From Chitinophagaceae bacterium (GTDB lineage Bacteria > Bacteroidota > Bacteroidia > Chitinophagales > Chitinophagaceae), in assembly GCA_017882205.1 (NCBI GenBank), contig JADGPY010000327.1:1-5188 (forward strand): a stretch of 5,188 bases of DNA, in the 5' to 3' direction. The first letter of the stretch is position 1, and every line of letters starts with the position of its first letter. Both the position numbers and the translations under genes were made by a program. Below, piece after piece: positions 1-5,188 of the stretch. The notes beneath the pieces are model-generated. The model was not told the DNA's origin. It did no database searches and worked only from the letters and a program-made list of their open reading frames with translations.

Positions 1-648
1 CCAATAATTCTTTATCATATATTTTTTAGAATAGATGGATTATTACGCAAAGTTTTTGCTGTTGTCATTCTTGAAATTTTTATATTATCACCATTTATAT
101 TAATGTTTGTTATAGGATCTCCTTTGGATCCACGTACTGTTTTGGCATTGCCATTGTTATTAGGAAGTTTATGGTGGTTTGCTTCGCAAAAATCGGGAAA
201 GATAATCCAGAGATTACTAATAATTGTTGCAGCATTCATTTTTATTAATAATGTATATACCACAACTCGTTTGTTCTATTCATGTCATGTTGCGGAACAG
301 GCAGATAGAGGTATGGCTAACCGAATAGCTGAACGTATTTGTTCATTAGATATAAATGAGAAACTAACTAATATACCAGTGGCTTTTGTTGGTAGATATC
401 AACATGAAACTAATGAACTATTTCTTAATAATGATGTTTTTGGAGCATCTTTTTTTTATTGGGATAATGGTAATCCACATAGAATGGTTTTATTTATGAA
501 AACGTTAGGGATATCAAATCTAGTAGTAGCTGATAAAGAACAATATGACAAGGCATACAATATTTGCTATAATATGCCAAAGTGGCCTAATAAAGGATCT
601 GTAATATTATTTGATAATTTTGTAATTGTTAAATTATCAGATCCATAA
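1..648 (+). CDS. GtrII-like membrane glycosyltransferase, C-terminal part (5' end outside window)
   Basis: The frame is open from base 1 to the TAA at 646-648, giving 215 in-window codons; the ATG at 103 is internal because 34 sense codons precede it without a stop. Codons about 15-40, 46-61 and 69-84 are hydrophobic and should be the last membrane spans. About 130 polar residues follow and probably form an extracytoplasmic tail. That tail carries features I recall from the GtrII family (Shigella-type O-antigen glucosyltransferase): DRGMANRIAERI near codons 102-113, VAFVGRY, then GASFFYWDNGNPHRM starting at base 442, an MPKWPNKGSV stretch and a C-terminal VIVKLS. Known family members transfer glucose from undecaprenyl-phosphate-glucose to O-antigen in the periplasm; the donor and acceptor here are unknown. 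The N-terminal half is not visible, so catalytic residues cannot be checked. The DNA is AT-rich compared with fdtB downstream. Family assignment is from memory of motifs and moderately sure; a membrane glycan-modifying protein is safer. Confidence 0.65.
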   Translation, partial: PIILYHIFFRIDGLLRKVFAVVILEIFILSPFILMFVIGSPLDPRTVLALPLLLGSLWWFASQKSGKIIQRLLIIVAAFIFINNVYTTTRLFYSCHVAEQADRGMANRIAERICSLDINEKLTNIPVAFVGRYQHETNELFLNNDVFGASFFYWDNGNPHRMVLFMKTLGISNLVVADKEQYDKAYNICYNMPKWPNKGSVILFDNFVIVKLSDP

Positions 649-697
649 AAATAAATCTAATACTATAAAAAAACTATTTTTTCAAATAATAAAGCAA

Positions 698-1093
698 ATG
701 CAAGCTAGTATAATTAACCTACCCAAATTTGAAGACCTTCGAGGTAACATTTCTTTTATAGAAGCAGAAAAGCATATTCCTTTTGAGATTGAACGCACTT
801 ATTGGATTTACGACGTCCCTGATGGGCAGGTGAGAGGTGGCCACGTTTTTAAAAAACAGCAGGAATTAATTATAGCCCTTTCCGGTAGTTTTGATGTGAT
901 TGTAGATGATGGCAAAAAAAAACAGACTTTCTCGTTAAATCGTTCTTATTACGGACTTTATGTGCCAGAAGGTTTGTGGCGGCAAATGCAGAACTTCTCG
1001 ACTAATTCATTAGCATTGGTATTAAGTTCCACTACATTTGATGAAAATGATTATATCCGTGATTATCAGGAATTTTTAGATTTAAGAAAATGA
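698..1093 (+). CDS. FdtA/WxcM-family cupin, divergent first copy (HxH changed to HxF)
   Basis: This 131-residue protein belongs to the FdtA/WxcM cupin family, whose active members isomerise dTDP-4-keto-6-deoxyglucose to the 3-keto form. I chose the ATG at 698 over the in-frame TTG at 626: the TTG would overlap the preceding gene and add a 24-residue basic leader absent from the family, while 698 places the signature where family members have it. Visible signatures are LRGNISFIE (14-22), IPFEIERTYWIYDVP (27-41), ALSGSFDVIVDDG (60-72), NRSYYGLYVPEGLW (81-94) and YIRDYQEFL near the end. The catalytic motif normally reads G-G/A-H-A-H-K; here it is GGHVFK, keeping H49 but with Phe at 51 (bases 848-850). 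It probably lacks normal ketoisomerase activity, or works with the next gene. The stop overlaps the next start as ATGA (1090-1093), so the two are translationally linked. No clear ribosome-binding site is seen; the leader 649-697 is A/T-rich. Confidence 0.85.
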   Translation: MQASIINLPKFEDLRGNISFIEAEKHIPFEIERTYWIYDVPDGQVRGGHVFKKQQELIIALSGSFDVIVDDGKKKQTFSLNRSYYGLYVPEGLWRQMQNFSTNSLALVLSSTTFDENDYIRDYQEFLDLRK

Positions 1094-1512
1094 GAAAGAA
1101 AGTTTCTGTTTACGACTGTTCAGTGATTGAACTGCCAAAGCTGCATGACAGGGCTGGAAATATTACTCCTGTTACAAACAATATTGAAATTCCTTTTGAT
1201 GTTAAGCGTATCTTCTATATCTACGATATTCCTGGCGGTGAAGGACGTGGCGCACATGCGCATAAGGAATGCCACCAGTTTTTAATTGCAGCCAGCGGAA
1301 GCTTTGAAATCGAACTGAATGATGGAACAACCCAGCGTACCGTGATGTTAAATCGTCCCTATTACGGGCTTCATATCCCGCCTGGCATCTGGGCTGCTGA
1401 AAAAGGGTTTTCTTCAGGTGCTATTTGTCTGGTACTAACTTCGCATGGATATAATGCTGATTATTATATCAGAGAATATGAAGAATATATAAAATCAAGA
1501 GATGAATTATAA
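1090..1512 (+). CDS. fdtA: dTDP-4-keto-6-deoxyglucose 3,4-ketoisomerase (FdtA/QdtA type)
   Basis: This 140-residue cupin is the likely working ketoisomerase of the locus. It moves the keto group of dTDP-4-keto-6-deoxy-D-glucose from C4 to C3, preparing it for transamination by the downstream FdtB. The catalytic loop is intact: GRGAHAHKE with H56 and H58, preceded by IFYIYDIPGGE (41-51) with tyrosines 43 and 45. The barrel continues with AASGSFEIELNDG (67-79), NRPYYGLHIPPGIW (88-101) and a C-terminal DYYIREYEEYI. It is homologous to the preceding protein over its full length, so the two are tandem paralogs. One deviation from the usual RGN motif is RAGN at 21-24. Whether the product is galacto (FdtA, giving Fuc3NAc) or gluco (QdtA, giving Qui3NAc) depends on a few active-site residues that I cannot assign by eye; the symbol is therefore nominal. 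It overlaps the gene before by 4 bases and the gene after by 11. Confidence 0.88.
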   Translation: MRKKVSVYDCSVIELPKLHDRAGNITPVTNNIEIPFDVKRIFYIYDIPGGEGRGAHAHKECHQFLIAASGSFEIELNDGTTQRTVMLNRPYYGLHIPPGIWAAEKGFSSGAICLVLTSHGYNADYYIREYEEYIKSRDEL

Positions 1513-2050
1513 GATTCAACCAACCTCTGAAGTGCAAACCGGCAATATTGGAGAAGGAACTACCATTTGGCAGTACTGCGTAATATTGAAAGCTGCAGAA
1601 ATCGGCAAGAATTGCAATATCAACTTTAATGTTTTTATTGAAAATGATGTGATTATTGGGGATAATGTGACTATAAAATCAGGAGTACAATTGTGGGATG
1701 GTTTAAGAATTGGTAATAATGTATTTATCGGCCCAAACGCCACTTTTACAAATGATTTGGTTCCCAGATCAAAAGTTTATCCGGAATCATTTGAAAAGAC
1801 TATCATTGAAGAAGGAGCATCCATTGGTGCTAATGCGACCATTTTAGCTGGTAATGTGATTGGTAAATATGCGCTGATCGGGGCCGGTAGCGTTGTCACC
1901 AAAGCTGTACCTCCTTTCACAGTATGGTATGGTAATCCTGCAATCAACAAAAGCTACATTACCCGTCTTGGAATCGTATTAAATAATGATCTTACCGAAA
2001 GATCAGGAAGAGTATATAAACTTATTGATGGTGAACCCGTTCTAGTATGA
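1502..2050 (+). CDS. fdtC: dTDP-3-amino-3,6-dideoxyhexose N-acetyltransferase (FdtC/QdtC type)
   Basis: This 182-residue left-handed parallel beta-helix (hexapeptide-repeat) acetyltransferase should transfer acetyl from acetyl-CoA to the 3-amino group made by FdtB, yielding dTDP-3-acetamido-3,6-dideoxyhexose. Hexapeptide turns run from about residue 14 to 81 (for example IGKNCN, IENDVI, IGDNVT, IGNNVF, IGPNAT), then resume at 105-133 (GASIGANATIL, IGKYALIGAGSVVTK). The loop between them, FTNDLVPRSKVYPE (82-95), and LWDGL (64-68) are characteristic of nucleotide-3-amino-sugar acetyltransferases. I suspect D66 and N84-D85 line the amine site, as in QdtC, but that residue mapping is mine. GNPA (144-147) closes the helix, followed by a short tail of about 35 residues. 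The ATG at 1502 lies inside the end of fdtA (11-base overlap) and the stop overlaps the fdtB start as ATGA. Other sugar N-acetyltransferases of this fold are possible in principle, but the context makes FdtC-like the best call. Confidence 0.87.
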   Translation: MNYKIQPTSEVQTGNIGEGTTIWQYCVILKAAEIGKNCNINFNVFIENDVIIGDNVTIKSGVQLWDGLRIGNNVFIGPNATFTNDLVPRSKVYPESFEKTIIEEGASIGANATILAGNVIGKYALIGAGSVVTKAVPPFTVWYGNPAINKSYITRLGIVLNNDLTERSGRVYKLIDGEPVLV

Positions 2051-3192
2051 TCAAATTCCTCGACCTCCAGAAAATAAACGCTCAATACGCTGTTGAACTC
2101 AAACAGGCTGCTGCCGAAGTTGTTGATTCCGGCTGGTACCTGCAAGGCGAAAGGGTAAGACTGTTTGAAGCTAACCTGGCAAATTATATCGGTGTAAAAC
2201 ATGCTATTGGTGTAGCTAATGGGTTAGATGCCCTGCGACTGATCCTGAAAGCTTATATCAACATGGGTGTAATGCAGGAAGGCGATGAAGTGATTGTCCC
2301 GGCTAATACTTACATTGCTACCATTCTTGCCATTACCGAAAACCGAATGAAACCGGTACTGGTTGAACCGGATATCAATACTTACAATCTTGATATCTCG
2401 CTCATCGAACCACACATAACACTCCGCACCCGTGCAATCATGGTCGTGCATCTATACGGGCAGCTATGCTGGAGCAAAAAACTCGAGATTATAGCCAAAG
2501 AGTATAACCTGAAGATTATCGAAGATAATGCCCAGGCCATAGGCGCAAGATACTCTGAGTTACACATTGGGAACACATGGAAACATGATGATATAAAAAA
2601 GTCGGGCAGTTTAGGAGATGCTAATGGTAATAGTTTCTATCCGGGCAAAAACCTCGGTGCATTGGGCGATTCAGGTGCAGTAACCACCAATGATGATGAA
2701 CTCGCGCGTATAGTGCGCGCCTTAGCCAATTACGGTAGCACAAAAAAATATGTAAACGACTATCAGGGCATCAACAGCCGCCTGGACGAAATACAGGCCG
2801 CATTCCTCGATATCAAACTCAAATACATAGATGCCGAAAACCACCGCCGCCGCGAAATCGCTCAATATTATGTGGAAAACATCAAACATCCAGCCATGGT
2901 TTTACCGATAGCTAATAGCCAACAGCCAACTGGCAATAGCCATGTTTTCCACCTCTTTATCATCCGAACTGCCAATCGCGATAAACTCCAAAGATACCTC
3001 ACCGAAAACGGCATCCAAACCCTGATCCATTACCCTATTCCACCGCACAAACAACTTGCTTACAAAGAATGGAATGGGTTAAACTTACCTATAACGGAAA
3101 AGATTCATAACGAGGTGTTAAGCTTACCGATTAGTCCGGTATTGACAGATGATGAAGTTAACAAAATAATTAAAGTTTTAAATGCTTATTAA
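2047..3192 (+). CDS. fdtB: dTDP-3-keto-6-deoxyhexose 3-aminotransferase (FdtB/QdtB type), PLP-dependent
   Basis: This 381-residue fold-type I aminotransferase of the DegT/DnrJ/EryC1/StrS family should aminate the 3-keto sugar made by FdtA, with PLP as cofactor and probably glutamate as donor. Landmarks in order: FLDLQKINAQY at the start, GVANGLDALRLIL (55-67) for phosphate binding, PANTYIATI (85-93), VVHLYGQ (133-139), EDNAQAIGA (159-167) with D160 contacting the PLP ring nitrogen, and SFYPGKNLGALGDSGAV (196-212) with K201 as Schiff-base lysine (AAA at 2647). LDEIQAAFLDIKL and IHYPIPPHKQLAY complete the family pattern. Two local oddities: residues about 168-186 look longer than usual between the EDNAQ and SFYPGKN motifs, and residues 290-298 are encoded by a tandem heptamer repeat. 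Both are in frame and neither breaks the gene. The start overlaps the fdtC stop (ATGA). G+C is visibly higher here than in the flanking genes. Confidence 0.92.
   Translation: MIKFLDLQKINAQYAVELKQAAAEVVDSGWYLQGERVRLFEANLANYIGVKHAIGVANGLDALRLILKAYINMGVMQEGDEVIVPANTYIATILAITENRMKPVLVEPDINTYNLDISLIEPHITLRTRAIMVVHLYGQLCWSKKLEIIAKEYNLKIIEDNAQAIGARYSELHIGNTWKHDDIKKSGSLGDANGNSFYPGKNLGALGDSGAVTTNDDELARIVRALANYGSTKKYVNDYQGINSRLDEIQAAFLDIKLKYIDAENHRRREIAQYYVENIKHPAMVLPIANSQQPTGNSHVFHLFIIRTANRDKLQRYLTENGIQTLIHYPIPPHKQLAYKEWNGLNLPITEKIHNEVLSLPISPVLTDDEVNKIIKVLNAY
2914..2941 (+). repeat. Four-unit heptamer tandem repeat inside fdtB
   Basis: Four consecutive 7-base units read AATAGCC, AACAGCC, AACTGGC, AATAGCC (2914-2920, 2921-2927, 2928-2934, 2935-2941). 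The first and last are identical and the middle two differ by one and three bases. Because seven is not a multiple of three, the reading phase changes from unit to unit, giving NSQQPTGNS in FdtB just before HVFHLFIIR. I recall similar short-period repeats between and within genes of Bacteroidota; that link is from memory. The protein remains in frame, so this is a tolerated low-complexity surface loop. Confidence 0.75.
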
Positions 3193-3289
3193 GTTCAACA
3201 GACATCTAATCAAATTACTTGATGGCTTTTCTGTGGTCGCATTGTTTACCACATTAGTTTCAATGGCTATGATTTATGCTTTCCTATAA
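3182..3289 (+). CDS. Small single-span membrane peptide, possible remnant of a GtrA-like flippase
   Basis: An ATG at 3182 opens a 35-codon frame ending in TAA at 3287-3289. It overlaps the last 11 bases of fdtB, the same overlap length as between fdtA and fdtC, so it is placed like an operon member. The peptide has a basic N-terminus (MLIKFNRHLIK), then about 20 uncharged, mostly hydrophobic residues (GFSVVALFTTLVSMAMIYAF), enough for one membrane helix with the N-terminus predicted inside. I do not recognise a characterised protein. The pattern of basic start plus FxxVxxxTTLVS resembles the first helix of GtrA-type flippases, which have about 120 residues and four helices. If related, this is a truncated remnant or a minimal version; the rest of such a gene is absent because GT2 starts 21 bases later. 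It may also be a chance frame in a 118-base gap. No Shine-Dalgarno motif is visible. Confidence 0.4.
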   Translation: MLIKFNRHLIKLLDGFSVVALFTTLVSMAMIYAFL

Positions 3290-3310
3290 ACTTCTAAAAC
3301 CTGTAAAATC

Positions 3311-4237
3311 ATGTTGAGCCTTATTCTATTGTCATATTATAGTGGCGATCGTATAGTAAAAGCATATCTAAAACTTTCGGAGATACTTGATAATGAACAA
3401 ATACCGTTCGAACTAATTGTTTTAGATGATGGTTCTAAGGATAATTCTTATGAAATCGCTTTAGGACTTGAAAAAGCTCACCCCAATGTAAAGGCTTATC
3501 AACTAAGCAAAAACTACACTTCACATTATGCGATTTTTGCCGGTTTAAGTGTTTGTAATGGGAAGTGTGCTATGCCAATCCCTGATGATGAGCAACAACC
3601 CTACCAAACCATTGTGGATATGTACAGGCTATGGCAAAAGGGCGTAAAAGTAATTATTCCCTATCGTGCCAAACGGAATGATAATTTTTTTAACAACCTG
3701 TTTGCCAATGTTTACTATAAAACCATCAATGCTCTTTCTGATATAAAATTTCCTGATGGAGGAGCTGATTTATTCTTTATCGACCGCGAATTGATAGATA
3801 TTATCAATAAACGAATTCGTGCAATAAATACTTCAAGCATCATTGAAGTCCTCCGTTTAGGATACAATCCACATTTTTATGCCTATGAAAGGGTAAAAGG
3901 GGTTAACACTAAGTCGAGGTGGACGCTTACGAAAAAAATAAGGTTATTTAAGGATACATTCTTCTCCAGCTCCACCTGGCCGATAAAGGTTATTACTTAC
4001 CTGGGAATTTTCTTTTCATTTTTTGCACTTGCTATTATTGCGTTTTACACCTATATCCGGCTATTGGGAAATCCAGACTTTTGGGGAGAAAATATGCCGG
4101 GTTGGACTTCAACCGTGGTGATTATCTCTTTTTTTTCCGGTTTGATTCTTTTCGCGCTTGGTATCATTGCCGAATACATCTGGCGCATATATGAAGAGGT
4201 TAAAAACAGGCCGGGTTATATTATTAAAAAGAAATAG
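3311..4237 (+). CDS. GT2 glycosyltransferase, GtrB/polyprenyl-phosphate sugar type
   Basis: This 308-residue protein has a cytoplasmic GT-A domain followed by two membrane helices, the layout of GtrB/DPM1-like enzymes that move a sugar from a nucleotide donor to undecaprenyl phosphate. The start MLSLILLSYYSGDRI is typical of the domain. Motifs: IVLDDGSKDNS (36-46) for nucleotide binding, KNYTSHYAIFAGL (67-79), PDDEQQPY (91-98) at the acidic DxD-like position, GGADLFFIDRE (150-160), and SRWTLTKKIRLFKDTFFSSS (202-221) just before the membrane. Helices lie at about 226-249 and 267-290, ending in EYIWRIYEEVKNRPGYII, a strong signature of this subfamily. The acidic motif has Pro where many relatives have the first Asp; D92, D93 and E94 remain. 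Its place directly after the Fdt genes suggests that the dTDP-3-acetamido sugar is the donor, but glucose remains possible given the GtrII-like gene at the other end. The start follows A-rich sequence without a Shine-Dalgarno motif. Confidence 0.88.
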   Translation: MLSLILLSYYSGDRIVKAYLKLSEILDNEQIPFELIVLDDGSKDNSYEIALGLEKAHPNVKAYQLSKNYTSHYAIFAGLSVCNGKCAMPIPDDEQQPYQTIVDMYRLWQKGVKVIIPYRAKRNDNFFNNLFANVYYKTINALSDIKFPDGGADLFFIDRELIDIINKRIRAINTSSIIEVLRLGYNPHFYAYERVKGVNTKSRWTLTKKIRLFKDTFFSSSTWPIKVITYLGIFFSFFALAIIAFYTYIRLLGNPDFWGENMPGWTSTVVIISFFSGLILFALGIIAEYIWRIYEEVKNRPGYIIKKK

Positions 4238-4241
4238 TGAT

Positions 4242-4258
4242 AAGCTAACGAATAGCTT
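4242..4258 (+). terminator. Small hairpin just after the GT2 gene
   Basis: AAGCTA at 4242-4247 pairs perfectly with TAGCTT at 4253-4258 around a five-base loop (ACGAA), starting five bases after the GT2 stop codon. Two further T residues follow, then ATATCC, so the U-tract is weak. The position fits a transcript end or processing hairpin, but a six-pair stem in AT-rich DNA can occur by chance. Confidence 0.3.
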
Positions 4259-4281
4259 TTATATCCCTATTGTCCTTTGTA

Positions 4282-4298
4282 AAAAGTGATGCACTTTT
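4282..4298 (+). terminator. Second hairpin in the GT2 to GT-C intergenic gap
   Basis: AAAAGTG at 4282-4288 pairs with CACTTTT at 4292-4298 around a three-base ATG loop. The stem is symmetrical, with A-run and T-run on its two sides as in bidirectional terminators, but only three G-C pairs hold it. Together with the hairpin 24 bases earlier it makes this 110-base gap the most likely transcriptional boundary in the window. No convincing Bacteroidota -7/-33 promoter pair was found before the next gene. Confidence 0.35.
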
Positions 4299-4347
4299 AA
4301 CGAGATGCTCAGACAAATTAATATCAAAATATAAAACTTAATATAAC

Positions 4348-5188
4348 ATGGCAAAGTTTCTTGAGTTTTTAAAAAACAACAAATATTTTTCAGCATTCAT
4401 AATATGCTTCATGGCTTTTTTTGTTCATTTAATATCGTCCGGTAAAACTATTTTTTATTATGATGCAGAACAGTATTGGAGATTTGGTTCATCCTTTGTA
4501 AAGGATGGCAATTTTTCAATTTTCAATTATACTGAAGGTCTCAGGGGAGTGTGGTTTCCAATGATACTATTTTCCCTTCAATATATAAATCATTATTTAC
4601 AACTAGATCCAATACTTATAGTACGAATATTTTCAGCTCTGTATATTTCCTCCTTTATCGCATTCTTAGTTCCAAAACTTATTTCCAGAATTTATCCTGA
4701 AATAAAAATTTCATTCTTTAACATTTTATTTTTTGGAGTTTTAGTTTTTATTTTTTGGAGGAATTACTTTAACTATCCTCTTTCAGATTTCCCGGCAATT
4801 ATTTTATTAATATGGGGAGTATTCTTTTTATTTTCAAGAAAACTTATTGTATTATTTTTCTCAGGAATTTTGTTTGGTATGGCAATAAACATTAGACCAA
4901 TATTTCTAATTTCATTACTACCTGTCATTGTTTTTTTATTCCTTGATACAGATAAACAGACATTTGTGAAATCCTTATTTAAGCCTCTACTTAAATTTGG
5001 TTATATATTAATTGGCATTCTTATAATCTTGATTCCACAAATTTTAGTGAACAAAAATGCCTTTAACACCATTAGTCCACTTGTTCAAACGAAAAATTCT
5101 ATATATGGCAAAGATTTATATTTACAACAGCTAATTTTAAGTTTTAGTTATGAAAAGTATGAAACAAATATTGGATTAGTATATCCAA
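4348..5188 (+). CDS. Multi-span membrane protein, probable GT-C glycosyltransferase (3' end outside window)
   Basis: From the ATG at 4348 the frame stays open through 280 codons to the window end. The product is strongly hydrophobic with repeated spans, for example about residues 13-31, 89-109, 122-137, 149-163, 166-180, 184-199 and 219-234. The first extracytoplasmic loop has FYYDAEQYW (36-44), whose D39/E41 acidic pair is where GT-C enzymes such as the ArnT/GT39/GT83 groups keep their catalytic or metal-site acids. Further landmarks are NYPLSDFPA (142-150), INIRP (180-184), PQ at 230-231 and SYEKYETNIG (267-276), which I recall from uncharacterised membrane proteins in polysaccharide loci. 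Known GT-C enzymes use polyprenyl-phosphate sugars outside the inner membrane, so it could accept the product of the preceding GT2. It is separated from that gene by 110 bases with hairpins, and is much more AT-rich than fdtB. An ordinary transport or polymerase role is not excluded. Confidence 0.65.
   Translation, partial: MAKFLEFLKNNKYFSAFIICFMAFFVHLISSGKTIFYYDAEQYWRFGSSFVKDGNFSIFNYTEGLRGVWFPMILFSLQYINHYLQLDPILIVRIFSALYISSFIAFLVPKLISRIYPEIKISFFNILFFGVLVFIFWRNYFNYPLSDFPAIILLIWGVFFLFSRKLIVLFFSGILFGMAINIRPIFLISLLPVIVFLFLDTDKQTFVKSLFKPLLKFGYILIGILIILIPQILVNKNAFNTISPLVQTKNSIYGKDLYLQQLILSFSYEKYETNIGLVYP

Noticed and set aside
15..263. Minus-strand reading frame opposite the GtrII-like gene
   Set aside because: It is a shadow of a well-supported plus-strand coding region, with no recognisable motif or start context.
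103..648. ATG at 103 as the real start of the first gene
   Set aside because: The same frame is open back to base 1 and encodes a hydrophobic span continuous with the protein, so the true start lies outside the window.
668..682. A6-CTA-T6 inverted repeat between the first two genes
   Set aside because: It contains only A-T pairs in very AT-rich DNA, so it would be unstable and is expected by chance; not called a terminator.
626..697. TTG-initiated N-terminal extension of the first FdtA-like gene
   Set aside because: It overlaps the end of the upstream gene, adds a 24-residue Lys/Asn-rich leader not seen in the family, and the ATG at 698 gives the family-typical start and length.
1516..2576. 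Four minus-strand frames (1516-1743, 1954-2202, 2224-2451, 2382-2576) opposite fdtC and fdtB
   Set aside because: All lie antisense to strongly conserved enzymes, have no protein-family features, and two of them overlap each other.
2703..2720. GCGCG/CGCGC inverted repeat in fdtB
   Set aside because: It lies within conserved coding sequence (ELARIVRALAN) and is explained by Ala/Arg codons; there is no evidence for a regulatory role.
4259..4347. Bacteroidota-type promoter before the last gene
   Set aside because: A CCTTTG at 4274-4279 resembles the end of the -7 element TAnnTTTG, but the TA is missing and no well-spaced -33 TTTG-like partner is clear.
1..5188. CRISPR array, tRNA, rRNA or insertion sequence
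   Set aside because: No regularly spaced direct repeats, cloverleaf-like sequence, rRNA motif, transposase or terminal inverted repeats were seen on either strand.

Overview
The window looks like part of a surface-polysaccharide (O-antigen, capsule or similar glycan) locus from a member of the Bacteroidota. The evidence is low and uneven G+C, start codons with no visible Shine-Dalgarno motif but A-rich upstream sequence, tightly overlapping plus-strand genes, protein flavour typical of the phylum, and a short heptamer tandem repeat of a kind I associate with Bacteroidota genomes. The phylum is an inference; no rRNA or other marker gene is present.

Layout, all on the plus strand. 1-648: C-terminal part of a polytopic GtrII-like glycosyltransferase that starts before the window. 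698-1093 and 1090-1512: two tandem cupin proteins of the FdtA/WxcM family (dTDP-4-keto-6-deoxyglucose 3,4-ketoisomerase). The second keeps the HxH catalytic pair; the first has lost one histidine. 1502-2050: left-handed beta-helix N-acetyltransferase (FdtC-like). 2047-3192: PLP-dependent sugar aminotransferase (FdtB-like). 3182-3289: a 35-codon reading frame for a single-span membrane peptide, overlapping the end of fdtB. 3311-4237: GT2 transferase of the GtrB/polyprenyl-phosphate sugar type with two C-terminal membrane helices. 4238-4347: intergenic, with two small hairpins. 4348-5188: start of another large membrane protein that looks like a GT-C glycosyltransferase and runs off the end.

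How the genes fit together: FdtA, FdtB and FdtC act in that biochemical order to turn dTDP-4-keto-6-deoxy-D-glucose into a dTDP-3-acetamido-3,6-dideoxyhexose (Fuc3NAc or Qui3NAc; the sequence does not settle which). The GtrB-like enzyme beside them could load that sugar onto undecaprenyl phosphate. One of the two multi-span proteins could then use the lipid-linked sugar on the outer face of the inner membrane. No rmlA/rmlB genes are visible, so the dTDP-4-keto-6-deoxyglucose precursor must come from elsewhere. No full-length GtrA-type flippase is visible either.

The main points for a second look are the degenerate FdtA copy, the small membrane ORF in the place where a flippase might be expected, the heptamer repeat translated inside FdtB, and the possible lipid-linked 3-acetamido-sugar pathway. 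None is proof of a new system; the region is mostly a recognisable nucleotide-sugar operon with unusual details.
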